Shown here in pieces: positions 15,843 through 25,102 of a DNA stretch of 64,000 bases. A program made the position numbers and the translations under genes. Origin of the DNA: Nocardia aurantiaca (GTDB taxonomy: Bacteria > Actinomycetota > Actinomycetes > Mycobacteriales > Mycobacteriaceae). Position 1 is the stretch's first letter; each line of letters starts with the position of its first letter. The stretch covers positions 62,001 to 126,000 of the forward strand of contig NZ_WMBB01000008.1 in assembly GCF_009708175.1 (NCBI RefSeq). Reading direction: 5' to 3'. The notes beneath the pieces were generated by a model. The model had not been told where the DNA came from. It saw only the letters and a program-made list of their open reading frames with translations, and made no database searches.

Positions 15843-16805
15843 ATGCTGCACCTGCGGATTCTGGCCCCCGCCACCATGACCGACGAGATACTCGAGGTCC
15901 TCGAGACCGATGACGCGGTGACCGGGCTGGTCGCTGTCCGCGGGGCGGCGCTACGCCCGCCGGGCGATCTGATCACGGCGCAGATCGCCCGCGAGGCCGC
16001 CAACGATCTGGTGCAGAAACTGCGGGACATGCGAGTGCATCAGGAAGGCAGCCTCGAAATCGAGCAGGTGCGAACCTGGTTGTCGCGCAGCGGTTTCGAA
16101 GCCGAGGTGCGGACCCCGGGTAGCAGTACCGACGCGGTGGTGTGGGCCGAGGTGGCGCAGCGGGCCTATGAGGAGACCGAGCTCAACTGGACGTATCTGA
16201 GCTTCCTGACGCTGGCCACGGTCATCGCCAGCATCGCCATCGTCACCGATTCGCAGATCCTCACCGTCGGCGCGATGGTGCTCGGCCCGGAGTTCGGTCC
16301 CATCGCGGCCTTGGGCGTGGCGCTGGTGCGGCGGCGATTCGTGCTGTTGCGGCTGGCCCTGCGCACCCTGGTGCTCGGATTCGTGACCGCCATCGGGATC
16401 ACCATCGTGGCGGCGCTGATCGGGCGGGCGCTGGGCTGGATCACGCTGGCACAGGTGACCGGTCCGCGTCCGGCCACCCAATTCATCTACGCACCCGACA
16501 AGTGGTCGTTCATCGTCGCCGTGGTGGCGGGGGCGGCCGGGGTGCTGTCCATCACCTCGGCGAAATCCGTCGGTCTGGCCGGTGTCTTCATCTCGGTGAC
16601 CACGGTGCCCGCGGCGGGCAATATCGCGCTCGGTGTGGCGATCGCGGACGGTGCCACGGTCTGGGGCAGTACCGCGCAGCTGCTGGTGAACATCATCGGC
16701 ATGGCGGTCGCGGGCTGGCTGACCCTGTCGCTTCAGCAGATGCTGTGGTCGCGAGTGTCGGTGCGGCGGGCCAAGCATCTGACCATTCCCCGACGCATGC
16801 TGTGA
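15843..16805 (+). CDS. DUF389 (TIGR00341-like) membrane protein
   Basis: A 320-residue protein: an N-terminal soluble region of about 110 residues (MLHLRILAPATMTDEILEVL) with ferredoxin-like character, then six hydrophobic helices (YLSFLTLATVIASIAIVTDS, ILTVGAMVLGPEFGPIAALG). This matches the DUF389 family, whose function is not established. The ATG at 15843 is used; a GTG two codons upstream is also possible. It follows the EamA gene by 36 nt and converges on the DUF475 gene, with a shared hairpin between them. Confidence 0.82.
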   Translation: MLHLRILAPATMTDEILEVLETDDAVTGLVAVRGAALRPPGDLITAQIAREAANDLVQKLRDMRVHQEGSLEIEQVRTWLSRSGFEAEVRTPGSSTDAVVWAEVAQRAYEETELNWTYLSFLTLATVIASIAIVTDSQILTVGAMVLGPEFGPIAALGVALVRRRFVLLRLALRTLVLGFVTAIGITIVAALIGRALGWITLAQVTGPRPATQFIYAPDKWSFIVAVVAGAAGVLSITSAKSVGLAGVFISVTTVPAAGNIALGVAIADGATVWGSTAQLLVNIIGMAVAGWLTLSLQQMLWSRVSVRRAKHLTIPRRML

Positions 16806-16846
16806 GACCCGCGAGACGCTGTGAAACCCGGGGCGCGCAATGAGAA

Positions 16847-16876
16847 AGCCCGCCACCCGGACAGGGGTGGCGGGCT
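16847..16876. terminator. Bidirectional hairpin terminator
   Basis: Perfect 11-bp stem AGCCCGCCACC/GGTGGCGGGCT with an 8-nt loop, between the convergent DUF389 and DUF475 genes. On the minus strand it is followed by TTTCTC, a weak U tract. Confidence 0.7.
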
Positions 16877-16895
16877 ACGCTCGGGACCGGCCCGG

Positions 16896-18017
16896 TCAGC
16901 CGACGCTGGTGGTCTTCTCCAGATCGGTGTCGGCGTCTTCGCCATCCTCCCCTGCGGCCTCGCGGCGATTGCGAATCACGCTGGTGATGAAGGCCGCTCC
17001 GATGAACGTCACGCCCACCAGACCGCTGACCACCTCGTTGACGTGCACGCCGATGGTGATGAGCAGGATGACAGCCAGCGCGCCGATGGCCCAGAAAGCG
17101 CCGTGCTCGAGGTACACGTACTCCGAGAGCGTGCCCTTGCGCACCAGGTACACCGTGATGGACCGGACGAACATGGCGCCGATCAGGCCCAGGCCCAGGG
17201 CGATCAGGATCGGGTCCGAGGTGATGGCGAACGCGCCGATGACGCCGTCGAAGGAGAACGAGGCATCGAGCACTTCCAGGTACAGGAACAGGAAGAACGC
17301 CGCCTTACCGGTCGCCTTCACCACGGCCGAGGGCCCGCCCGCCGCCGCTTCCTCGGCATGCTCCTCGGCATGGAACAGCGAGCCGAGCCCGTCGACCAGG
17401 ATGTAGGTCGTCACGCCGAGGATGCCGGCCAGCAGCACTGTGCTGCGGTCGTCGTCGGCCGCGATGAATTCCGCCGCGATGATGAGACCGCCCAGGGTGA
17501 GCACCACGGCGAGCATGTCCAGTTTGCCCAGTCGCGCCAGCGGGCGTTCGATCCAGCCCAGCCAGGTGATCTCGCGCTCTTCCAGGATGAAGCTGAAGAA
17601 CAGCAGCAGTAGGAACGCGCCGCCGAAGGCCGCGATCTGCGGGTGCGCGTCGGTGAGCAGCTTCTCGTAGGAGGGGCTGCCGTCGGGGAAGGTGAGCGCC
17701 CCGTCGGCGGGCGGGTTCGTGGCCAGGTCGAAGGCGCGGACCGGGCTGAGCCCGGCCGTGATCCACACGACGGCCAGCGGAAACACCAGGCGCATACCGA
17801 AAACGGCGATGACGACGCCGACGGTGAGGAAGATGCGCTGCCAGAACTCGCTCATTCGCTGCAGGATGCTGGCGTTGACGACCGCGTTGTCGAAGGACAA
17901 CGACACTTCGAGGATGCCCAGGATCGCGCAGAGCACCAGTGCCGTGGGACCGCCGTACACCAGGGCCGCGAGCAGCGACAAGACGGTGACAATGATGGAG
18001 AGGCCGAATATTCGCAC
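16896..18017 (-). CDS. DUF475 TerC-superfamily integral membrane protein
   Basis: A 373-residue polytopic protein from the GTG at 18017. It carries the TerC/LysE-type acidic motifs in membrane helices: ILEVSLSFDNAVVNASIL near the N-terminus and FLYLEVLDASFSFDGVIGAF later, plus FILEEREITWLGW and an acidic C-terminal tail. TerC-type proteins handle manganese or other divalent metals and are the membrane partner of TerD proteins. It lies directly downstream of terD on the same strand but with a strong hairpin between, so it may be transcribed separately. Confidence 0.86.
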   Translation of the reverse strand: MRIFGLSIIVTVLSLLAALVYGGPTALVLCAILGILEVSLSFDNAVVNASILQRMSEFWQRIFLTVGVVIAVFGMRLVFPLAVVWITAGLSPVRAFDLATNPPADGALTFPDGSPSYEKLLTDAHPQIAAFGGAFLLLLFFSFILEEREITWLGWIERPLARLGKLDMLAVVLTLGGLIIAAEFIAADDDRSTVLLAGILGVTTYILVDGLGSLFHAEEHAEEAAAGGPSAVVKATGKAAFFLFLYLEVLDASFSFDGVIGAFAITSDPILIALGLGLIGAMFVRSITVYLVRKGTLSEYVYLEHGAFWAIGALAVILLITIGVHVNEVVSGLVGVTFIGAAFITSVIRNRREAAGEDGEDADTDLEKTTSVG

Positions 18018-18064
18018 CGCAGCGGGCCTTTCATTGTGTAGTGGGCGGAGGGGACGAGCGGGCA

Positions 18065-18100
18065 CACGAGGAGGGCTCGTGCGACCGAGCCCTCCTCGTG
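18065..18100 (-). terminator. Strong hairpin after terD
   Basis: A 15-bp perfect stem (CACGAGGAGGGCTCG and its complement) with a 6-nt loop. No U tract follows, as is common for actinobacterial terminators. It separates terD from the DUF475 gene. Confidence 0.75.
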
Positions 18101-18116
18101 TCGCTAGTTACTCGAT

Positions 18117-18692
18117 TCAGACATTGACGCCGAAGTCGCGAGCGATACCCGCGAGGCCGGACGCGTAGCCCTGGCCGATCGCGCGGAACTTCCACTCACC
18201 ATTGTTGCGGTAGAGCTCGCCGAACACCATGGCGGTCTCGGTGGAGGCGTCCTCGGACAGGTCGTAGCGGGCCAGCTCGGTGCCGTTGGCGCGGTCGACG
18301 ACCCGGATGTAGGCATTGCGGACCTGGCCGAAGCTCTGGCCGCGGGCGTCGGCGTCGTAGATCGAGACCGGGAAGAAGATGGACTCGACGGTCGGCGGGG
18401 TGTTGGCCAGGTCGACGTTGATGACCTCGTCGTCGCCCTCGCCCTCACCGGTGAGGTTGTCGCCGGTGTGCACGATGGTGCCCTCCGGGGACTGCAGGTT
18501 GTTGAAGAACACGAAGTGCTTGTCCGACAGCGCCTTCTTCTCGGCGTTGGTCGCGATGGCGCTGGCATCCAGGTCGAAGTCGGTGCCCGTGGTGGTCCGC
18601 ACGTCCCAGCCGAGGCCGACGGCCACCTGGGTCAGGTTCGGAGCCTGCTTGGTCAGTGAAACGTTACCGCCCTTGGACAAACTGACACCCAT
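18117..18692 (-). CDS. terD: TerD-family calcium-binding stress protein
   Basis: A 191-residue single TerD domain, complete: MGVSLSKGGNVSLTKQAPNL, GLGWDVR, the calcium loop residues in DFDLDASAI and HTGDNLTGEGEGDDEVINVD, and the C-terminal WKFRAIGQGY. TerD proteins bind calcium and act at the membrane with TerC-type partners in tellurite, phage and oxidative stress tolerance. It is divergent from the biosynthetic Ter operon at 18906; the 213-nt gap holds palindromes that may coordinate both. The full acidic loop contrasts with the degenerate first domain of the fusion at 29154. Confidence 0.95.
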   Translation of the reverse strand: MGVSLSKGGNVSLTKQAPNLTQVAVGLGWDVRTTTGTDFDLDASAIATNAEKKALSDKHFVFFNNLQSPEGTIVHTGDNLTGEGEGDDEVINVDLANTPPTVESIFFPVSIYDADARGQSFGQVRNAYIRVVDRANGTELARYDLSEDASTETAMVFGELYRNNGEWKFRAIGQGYASGLAGIARDFGVNV

Positions 18693-18818
18693 TGCGGGAA
18701 TCCTTCCTTGTTAGCGTTCGAAGCGTTTCTTGCATAACGGCTTTGCCCGCTATGTCGGTTCCGCCGTCTCGACAGTAATGGTTTGCCCAAGTCTTGGGTA
18801 GGAACAGATCAAGACCAC

Positions 18819-18845
18819 CTGTCGGGACAGCCTGTCATACGACAG
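18819..18845. promoter_or_regulatory. Tandem palindromes in the terD/Ter-operon divergent promoter
   Basis: Two adjacent inverted repeats with the same arms, CTGTC-N2-GACAG (18819-18830) and CTGTC-N4-GACAG (18832-18845), lie in the gap between terD and the Ter biosynthetic operon. They look like a repressor site; the regulator is not evident in the window. Confidence 0.45.
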
Positions 18846-18905
18846 ATTCACACACTCCATCGCCGCGGTCGCCGCATTCGTCAACGTTCTCCTAACATCG
18901 GGGGC

Positions 18906-20108
18906 GTGGCAGGCCGTCGACGCGGATGGTTCCGGGCACCCCGGAACAACGAATGGGTGCAGCAGGCCCGGCAGATGCTGACGGCCGCCTTCCTGGATAT
19001 GGACCAGCGGCAGAGCATTGCCGAGGCTGCCGTCGCCGCGTCCGCCGCGCTGTTCCCCGAGCGCGGCATGACCGCGCGCTGGGAACCGGTGCGCGCCCGG
19101 TGCTATGACGCCTCCGGCGCCTACCTGGCCCTCAATGACCGTCTGGACCAGGCGGAACGCGATGAGGGCGGCCCGGTCACCCAGCCCGAGATCGACACCC
19201 TCATCCGACGGCTGGCCGATGCCGCGCGCGGGGTCGACGAGTTCTACGGCGGCAATCAGGCCCACCTCGAGCACGCCGTCGCGGTGTACGGCTCGGTGCC
19301 GCAGCTGGTTTCGCAGGTCCGCGCGCAGGCCCGGCAACTGCGGCAGGCCGCCGACGCCTCGCCCTATGCCGCCTACCCCTCGATCCGGCAATGCGCGGCC
19401 GCCGTGGATGAGGGACTGCTCACACTCGAGGCCGCGGTGGCCTCCGGCGCGGGCGGCGCCACCCGCGACGCCGCCACCCGGCTCGAGACCCTGAACCGCG
19501 ACCTGTCCAGCGCCCTGGAAGTCGCACCCGGCAAACAGCATTCGGCCACCACCGCGCTCGCCTCGGCCGCCACCCGGCTCGACGCCGCCCGCAACCGGCT
19601 CGAGCGCGTAGCCCCGGCCCTGTCGGCGCTGCTGCGCGAATTTGCGGCTGCGTCGTCGAACGATTTGGCCAACAATGAGCGACAAGCCCGGGAGGCCGTC
19701 GAGGCCGCCGACGCGGATCTGGTCCGCGCCCGGGCCGCCCTGGCCGACCACGACCCGGAGGACGCGCTCGACCTGACCACCACCGCCCGCGCCCGCCTCG
19801 CCATCGCCGAGGAGCGCGCCGAGGCCGTCATCGATCGGCTCGCCCTGCTACGCGCGGTCCGCGAGCAGCCGGCCGAGCGCGCCAAGGCCGTCCGCTTCAA
19901 GCTGCGCGACGCGCAGATGCTCGCGGTCAACAAAGGCGTAGTCCCGCAATGGGGTTCGGTGCTCGACGCCCAGGCCGAACGCCTGGATCGCGCCAGTGCG
20001 GGACTCACCGGCCGCTACCCCGATTACTGGGCCTACGTGTCCGAACTCGACGCCATCTCCGCGTTCGTGGCCGGAGTGGTCGAACGCATGCGAAATACCG
20101 GCAGATAG
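18906..20108 (+). CDS. Alanine-rich coiled-coil protein of the Ter operon
   Basis: A 400-residue, alpha-helical, Ala/Arg/Glu-rich protein with no signal peptide or membrane segment. From about residue 85 on it reads as long helices with heptad-like spacing (LETLNRDLSSALEV, ARAALADHDPEDALDLTTTA, RLAIAEERAEAVIDRLALL), likely a coiled-coil scaffold. The N-terminus (GWFRAPRNNEWVQQARQMLTAAFLDM) is more variable. The GTG start at 18906 is inferred from where coding bias begins; the longer frame runs through the promoter. It opens the Ter operon 31 nt before the HpcH-like gene. Function not recognised; a structural or tethering role in the Ter complex is a guess. Confidence 0.72.
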   Translation: MAGRRRGWFRAPRNNEWVQQARQMLTAAFLDMDQRQSIAEAAVAASAALFPERGMTARWEPVRARCYDASGAYLALNDRLDQAERDEGGPVTQPEIDTLIRRLADAARGVDEFYGGNQAHLEHAVAVYGSVPQLVSQVRAQARQLRQAADASPYAAYPSIRQCAAAVDEGLLTLEAAVASGAGGATRDAATRLETLNRDLSSALEVAPGKQHSATTALASAATRLDAARNRLERVAPALSALLREFAAASSNDLANNERQAREAVEAADADLVRARAALADHDPEDALDLTTTARARLAIAEERAEAVIDRLALLRAVREQPAERAKAVRFKLRDAQMLAVNKGVVPQWGSVLDAQAERLDRASAGLTGRYPDYWAYVSELDAISAFVAGVVERMRNTGR

Positions 20109-20139
20109 ACCGAAAGTCAGCAGGAGGACGACCGCGACG

Positions 20140-21360
20140 ATGACCGCGATGATCACCAGCGATCCGGATGTCGCCCCGGTCTCCCTACGGAAGCGCTTCC
20201 CGCTGCGGCATTTCCGGCAGGTGCCGGGCCCGGAGCTGCGGCGGCTGTTCCACCGGCTGCCCGAACCCTTCGGCGGCTCCCGCGATCGCGACCTGCTCGC
20301 CATGGCGCTGGGCGCGACCCTGTACGTGCCCGCCACCCGGGCCGACCTCACCTCGACCATCCTGCGCCGGGCCGAACGCGGGGTGTGCTCGATGGTCATC
20401 GATCTCGAGGACGCGGTCGCCGACCACGCCGTCGAACACGGAAAATGGCAGGCCGCCAGGACCGTCGACGAGCTGGCCGAGAGCGGGGAGGCCTATCCGC
20501 TGCTGTTCGTGCGGGTGCGTGATGCGCGCAGCATCGCCGAGATCGTCGACCGGCTCGGGCCCGGAGCGTCGGCGCTCACCGGCTTCGTCCTGCCCAAATT
20601 CGACAGCTCATGCGGGGCGGAATACCTGCACGTACTGATGACGGCCGCAGAGCGGCTGGGCCGCACCGTGTTCGGGATGCCGGTGCTGGAATCCCCGACG
20701 CTCGTGCACCGGGAGACCCGCGATCGCGAACTCGGCCGTATCGGCGCACTGCTCGCCGAGCACCGTGAGCGCATTCTCGCCGTCCGCATCGGGGGCACGG
20801 ATATGTGCTCCACCTTCGGGATTCGCCGCGACCGCGACCTCACCATCTACGACGTGCGCGTGGTCGCCGACGTCATCGCCGATATCGTCAACTACCTGGG
20901 TCGCGCCGACGGCACCGGATTCACCATCACCGGACCGGTCTGGGAGTACTTCGCCGACCACGCCCGCATGTTCCGGCCGCTGTTGCGCACCTCCCCCTTC
21001 GCCGAGGTGGACGCCGTTCCCTTCCGGCAGTCGCTGGTCAGCCGCGATATGGACGGGCTGCTGCGGGAGATCTCGCTGGACCGCGCCAATGGGATCCAGG
21101 GCAAGACCGTCATTCACCCCTCGCACGTCGCCGTCGTGCACGCGCTGTCGATCGTCACCCACGAGGAATACGCCGACGCCCTCGACATCCTGAGCACCGG
21201 CGACGGCGGCGTCGCCGCCTCCGAGTACCGCAACAAGATGAACGAAATGCGCCCCCACCGCACCTGGGCCAGCCAGATCATGCTGCGCGCCAAGGTCTTC
21301 GGCGTAGCGAATAAAGGAGTCTCCTTCGTGGACCTGCTCAAGGCCCTGGTCGAATCGTGA
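20140..21360 (+). CDS. HpcH/HpaI (CitE-like) C-C lyase of the Ter module
   Basis: A 406-residue TIM-barrel lyase. Family features include ATLYVPATRADL, the acidic VIDLEDAVADHAVEHGK, FVLPKFDS, FGMPVLESP and the metal-site stretch AVRIGGTDMCSTFG. It matches the C-C_Bond_Lyase group found with Ter phosphoribosyltransferases, where it is predicted to make a precursor of a nucleoside-like product. The ATG at 20140 follows GGAGG by 12 nt; a second ATG at 20149 is less well placed. Its stop codon overlaps the next start (GTGA), so translation of the pair is coupled. Confidence 0.87.
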   Translation: MTAMITSDPDVAPVSLRKRFPLRHFRQVPGPELRRLFHRLPEPFGGSRDRDLLAMALGATLYVPATRADLTSTILRRAERGVCSMVIDLEDAVADHAVEHGKWQAARTVDELAESGEAYPLLFVRVRDARSIAEIVDRLGPGASALTGFVLPKFDSSCGAEYLHVLMTAAERLGRTVFGMPVLESPTLVHRETRDRELGRIGALLAEHRERILAVRIGGTDMCSTFGIRRDRDLTIYDVRVVADVIADIVNYLGRADGTGFTITGPVWEYFADHARMFRPLLRTSPFAEVDAVPFRQSLVSRDMDGLLREISLDRANGIQGKTVIHPSHVAVVHALSIVTHEEYADALDILSTGDGGVAASEYRNKMNEMRPHRTWASQIMLRAKVFGVANKGVSFVDLLKALVES

Positions 21361-24281
21361 CCGCCGGCCCCGCCCTGCCCTGGGCCACCCGGCACCTCGG
21401 CCTCACCCTCCGTCACACCGATTCGGCCCTGCCGGAACCCGATTGGCGCGTCGACACCCTGGTCGAACCCGGCCTCCGCCGCAATCCCCGGCGCGCCCAT
21501 CTGCTGGTCTCGACGGTGCTCGGCAAGCATCTGCCCACCGACCCGCATCGTGTCCTCGACGCGGGCAATCGCCTGGGCGACCTGGTTCGCGATGTTCTCT
21601 CCGCGCGGCGCGGCGGCGCCGCGCACACTCAGGACGCATCGGAAGACATTGTTCCGCAGCCGAACCCGGCAGCGGTCGTGCTGGGCTTCGCCGAAACCGC
21701 GACCGGGCTCGGCCATACCGTGGCGGCCCGCCTCGGTGCACGGTGCTACCTGCACTCCACCCGCCGTGACGTGCCCGGCGCCCAGACCCTCGCGGGCTTC
21801 GAGGAAGGCCACTCGCACGCCACCTCCCACCTGCTGCAGCCCATGCCCGCGTCGGTGTTCCACAACGACCTGCCCATGGTGCTGGTGGACGACGAGATCT
21901 CCACCGGCGCAACGGCCCTGGACGCCATCCGAGCCCTGCACGCTCACACTCCCCGTGGCCACTACATCCTGGCGTCACTGGTGGACATGCGCACCGAGGC
22001 TGATCGCCGCGCCTTCGACGCGGCGGCCGCCGAGCTCGACGCCCGCATCGACACCGTCTGCCTGGCCGCCGGCAGCACCCGGCTGCCGGCGGGCCTGGTC
22101 GATGCGGTCACGGCGCTGCCCGAACCTGTGCTCAACCCCGTCGCGGATCGGACCGGCGCCTGCCTCCGGGTCGAACTGCCCTGGCCGCGGCAGGTTCCCG
22201 AGGGCGGCCGTCACGGGTTTCTCGCCTCGGATTCGGTGCCCTTCGACGCCGCGCTCACCCGTGCGGTCGCCGAGCTGACGCGTGCTCTCGCGGCATTACC
22301 CGGATCGGTCGAGCATGCGGATGGAACGCCGCTGCCGCACGGGGCAATTCGCGAATCGCCGGGATCAGCGACCCGGCGGGGCTCGAACGGGCCGGCGACG
22401 GCGGATGGGTCGGACGCGGCCGCCGGCGAGATCGACCATCGGCGCCCGGTGATCGTCATCGCCCACGAGGAACTCATGTACCTGCCGCTGCGTATCGCCG
22501 CGGCCCTGGCCGACAGCGGCATCCCCACCCGATACCAGACCACTACACGCTCTCCCGCCTATGTCCTGGACGAGGCCGGCTACCCGCTGCGCCGCGGATT
22601 TCGTTTCACCGCACCGGAACTCGGCGAGGAAGGCCCGCGTTTCCTCTACAACGCGCGCTGGCCGGACAATCGGCCCGATGCCGCCACGCGTGACCACGTC
22701 GTGGCTGGTCGCCGGCGATCGCCCCACAGCCCGCCGGAGCGGACCGCGGTGGTCGACCCCATCCTGCTCGTCATCGTCGACCGGCCCGCGGACACCGACA
22801 AGCTCATGGCCGCCGGAGGACTCGTCGACGTCCTGACCGCCTCGGGCGCGGACGTGCTGCTGGCCGTACTGCCCGACGCGGACCCGCGCGCACTCGCCGC
22901 GGCCCGCTCGCGCAGCGCGCAGACGTCGCCTGCGTCCGGGACGGCCGCGGCGCCATTCGGCGACGGTGACGGGCATATGGCCCCGCATCGCAACGGGATC
23001 GACGACGCGGACCCGCGCGCACTCGCCGGCGCCCCCTCCGACGACGCGCAGATTCCGCGGCGCGCGCGGCCCGCTGTTGCGCCGTCCGTCGACAGTCTCG
23101 GCGAGCAGGCCCGCCACCGCAGTGGGTTCGCGGGCCGTACGCAGCGTATGGCGGTGCCGACGGGGGAGCGACCGCCGGAACCGTTGCACGGACCCGAATT
23201 CGGGTCGTACGCCCGCGACGAGGTGGCGTGGCTGCTGACCGATCTGTCCGGCGCCATGCTGGAAGCCGATGTGGCGGAACGCGAACGGCGGATTCAGGCC
23301 GGGTTGGCGCATTACGCGGAATCACTGCCGGTGGAATATCAGCCGGACGCGGCCTATCGGGAGCTGTTCGAGCAGGTGCTGGCGGACAGCGCCGAGCGGC
23401 TGGCGCTGGCGGTCGCGACCGTGTCGGAGTTGGTGATCGCCGAGCGCGGTCACGACGTGGTGCTCGTATCGCTGGCTCGGGCGGGGACGCCGGTGGGGGC
23501 GCTCATGCGGCGCTGGCTGCGGAACCGAGGTGTCGAGGTTCCGCACTACGCGGTCTCGATCGTGCGGGATCGCGGGATCGATGCGGTGGCATTGGATTAC
23601 CTTGCACGTCGGCATGATCCGGCGCAGATCGTGTTCGTGGACGGGTGGACCGGCAAAGGGGCGATCACGCGCGAGCTCAGTGCCGCGCTGGACGCCTACG
23701 CGATGGACGGCGGGGCTCGGTTCATCGGTGATCTCGCGGTGCTCGCCGATCCGGGCAGCACTGTGCGGACCTACGGCACTCGGGACGACTTCCTCATCGC
23801 CTCGGCGTGTCTGAATTCGACTGTGTCGGGGTTGGTTTCACGCACGGTGCTCAATACGCGACTGATCCGGCCGGGACAGTTCCACGGAGCCAAGTTCTAT
23901 CGCGAGCTCGCGGGCCAGGATGTGTCCAACCATCTCCTCGACACCGTCAGCGCGTGCTTCGACCGGGTTCGCCCGCTGGTGGACGACCGGGTGCGCGCCC
24001 TGCTGGCCGCCGACCGGACCCCGACCTGGGCGGGATGGGAATCGGTGGAACGGGTGCGGGCGGAGTACGGGATCTCCAGCGTGAACTTCGTGAAACCCGG
24101 TGTGGGAGAGACGACTCGGGTACTACTGCGGCGCGTCCCGTGGCGGGTACTGGTGCGGGATCCGGAGGCCGGTGAACACGCGCACATCCGTATGCTCGCC
24201 GCGGCACGCGGGGTGCCGGTCGAGACGGTGCCGGATTTGGCGTATGCCTGTATGGGGTTGATCAAGGAAGTGAAGGGGTAG
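21357..24281 (+). CDS. Ter-module fusion: PRTase_2-TRSP-PRTase_1/StiP-PELOTA
   Basis: A 974-residue multidomain protein. Residues about 30-240 are a PRTase_2-type phosphoribosyltransferase with the PRPP loop VLVDDEISTGATALDAI near 173-190. Residues about 360-520 form the TRSP domain (RPVIVIAHEELMYLPLRIAA ... YVLDEAGYPLRRGFRF). A disordered, repeat-containing linker follows to about 615. Residues 620-880 are a second PRTase of the PRTase_1/StiP type (VFVDGWTGKGAITREL near 760), and the last 65 residues (LLRRVPWRVLVRDPEAGEHA) are a PELOTA RNA-binding domain. In other genomes these are two proteins; here they are one chain. Predicted role: two-step ribosylation in synthesis of a nucleoside-like stress metabolite. 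GTG start overlaps the upstream stop. Confidence 0.85.
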   Translation: MTAGPALPWATRHLGLTLRHTDSALPEPDWRVDTLVEPGLRRNPRRAHLLVSTVLGKHLPTDPHRVLDAGNRLGDLVRDVLSARRGGAAHTQDASEDIVPQPNPAAVVLGFAETATGLGHTVAARLGARCYLHSTRRDVPGAQTLAGFEEGHSHATSHLLQPMPASVFHNDLPMVLVDDEISTGATALDAIRALHAHTPRGHYILASLVDMRTEADRRAFDAAAAELDARIDTVCLAAGSTRLPAGLVDAVTALPEPVLNPVADRTGACLRVELPWPRQVPEGGRHGFLASDSVPFDAALTRAVAELTRALAALPGSVEHADGTPLPHGAIRESPGSATRRGSNGPATADGSDAAAGEIDHRRPVIVIAHEELMYLPLRIAAALADSGIPTRYQTTTRSPAYVLDEAGYPLRRGFRFTAPELGEEGPRFLYNARWPDNRPDAATRDHVVAGRRRSPHSPPERTAVVDPILLVIVDRPADTDKLMAAGGLVDVLTASGADVLLAVLPDADPRALAAARSRSAQTSPASGTAAAPFGDGDGHMAPHRNGIDDADPRALAGAPSDDAQIPRRARPAVAPSVDSLGEQARHRSGFAGRTQRMAVPTGERPPEPLHGPEFGSYARDEVAWLLTDLSGAMLEADVAERERRIQAGLAHYAESLPVEYQPDAAYRELFEQVLADSAERLALAVATVSELVIAERGHDVVLVSLARAGTPVGALMRRWLRNRGVEVPHYAVSIVRDRGIDAVALDYLARRHDPAQIVFVDGWTGKGAITRELSAALDAYAMDGGARFIGDLAVLADPGSTVRTYGTRDDFLIASACLNSTVSGLVSRTVLNTRLIRPGQFHGAKFYRELAGQDVSNHLLDTVSACFDRVRPLVDDRVRALLAADRTPTWAGWESVERVRAEYGISSVNFVKPGVGETTRVLLRRVPWRVLVRDPEAGEHAHIRMLAAARGVPVETVPDLAYACMGLIKEVKG

Positions 24282-24283
24282 CA

Positions 24284-25102
24284 GTGCGGCAGCGCGGGAT
24301 GATGGTGGCGACGGATCTGGACCGCACGGTGATCTACACGCGGGCGGCCTTCGGGAACGCCGAGCCGGACACGGTGTGCGTGGAACACTATGAGGGACGG
24401 CCGCTCTCGTACATGACGGTGACGGCCGCGCGGCGGCTGAGCACACTCGCCACGGCGGCGGCCCTGGTCCCGGCCACCACCCGCACCATCGAACAGTTCA
24501 ACCGGATCCGCCTGCCCGGCGGGCCGTGGCCCTACGCGGTCACCAGCAATGGCGGCAACATCCTGCGCAACGGCCTGCCTGACCGGCGCTGGCGCTCGGC
24601 GCTGGACGCGCGGGTGCGCGCCGAATGCGCCACCCTGGTCGCGGTGCGTACCGAACTGCGCAGGCGCGTGGACGAATCCTTCGCCCTGCGCCTGCGCGAG
24701 GCCGACGACCTGTTCTGCTACCTGGTGGTGGACCCGCAGCGGGTGCCGAGCGGGTTCCTCGCCGACTGGGACGCCTGGTGCCGCCCACGCGGCTGGTCGG
24801 TCTCCCAGCAGGGCCGCAAGATCTACACCATGCCCACGCCGGTCTGCAAAAGCCGGGCGGTGCAGGAGGTTCGCCGCCGTCTGCTGGACGCCGGCGAACT
24901 GCACCCCGAGTCCCGCCTGCTGGCCGCGGGCGACGGCGCGCTGGACGCCGAAATGCTGCGGACCGCCGACGCCGCCATCCGGCCCCGCCACGGCGAACTG
25001 GAACAGCGGAACTGGAATCATCCGCGCGTGGCCGTCACCGCGGCCTCCGGCATCCACGCCGCCGACGAGATTCTCGACTACTTCCTGCGGGTCCGGTCCT
25101 GA
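24284..25102 (+). CDS. HAD-family phosphatase of the Ter module
   Basis: A 272-residue Cof/SPP-type HAD hydrolase: motif I DLDRT, motif II in PATTRT, motif III lysine in PVCKSRAVQEV, and motif IV GDGALDAEM. The cap between motifs II and III is the larger C2 type. It begins 2 nt after the PRTase fusion stop and is the last gene of the Ter operon; it most likely removes a phosphate from the ribosylated intermediate. GTG start at 24284. Its TGA and the stop of the convergent PEP-mutase-like gene together form TGATCA with no spacer. Confidence 0.87.
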   Translation: MRQRGMMVATDLDRTVIYTRAAFGNAEPDTVCVEHYEGRPLSYMTVTAARRLSTLATAAALVPATTRTIEQFNRIRLPGGPWPYAVTSNGGNILRNGLPDRRWRSALDARVRAECATLVAVRTELRRRVDESFALRLREADDLFCYLVVDPQRVPSGFLADWDAWCRPRGWSVSQQGRKIYTMPTPVCKSRAVQEVRRRLLDAGELHPESRLLAAGDGALDAEMLRTADAAIRPRHGELEQRNWNHPRVAVTAASGIHAADEILDYFLRVRS

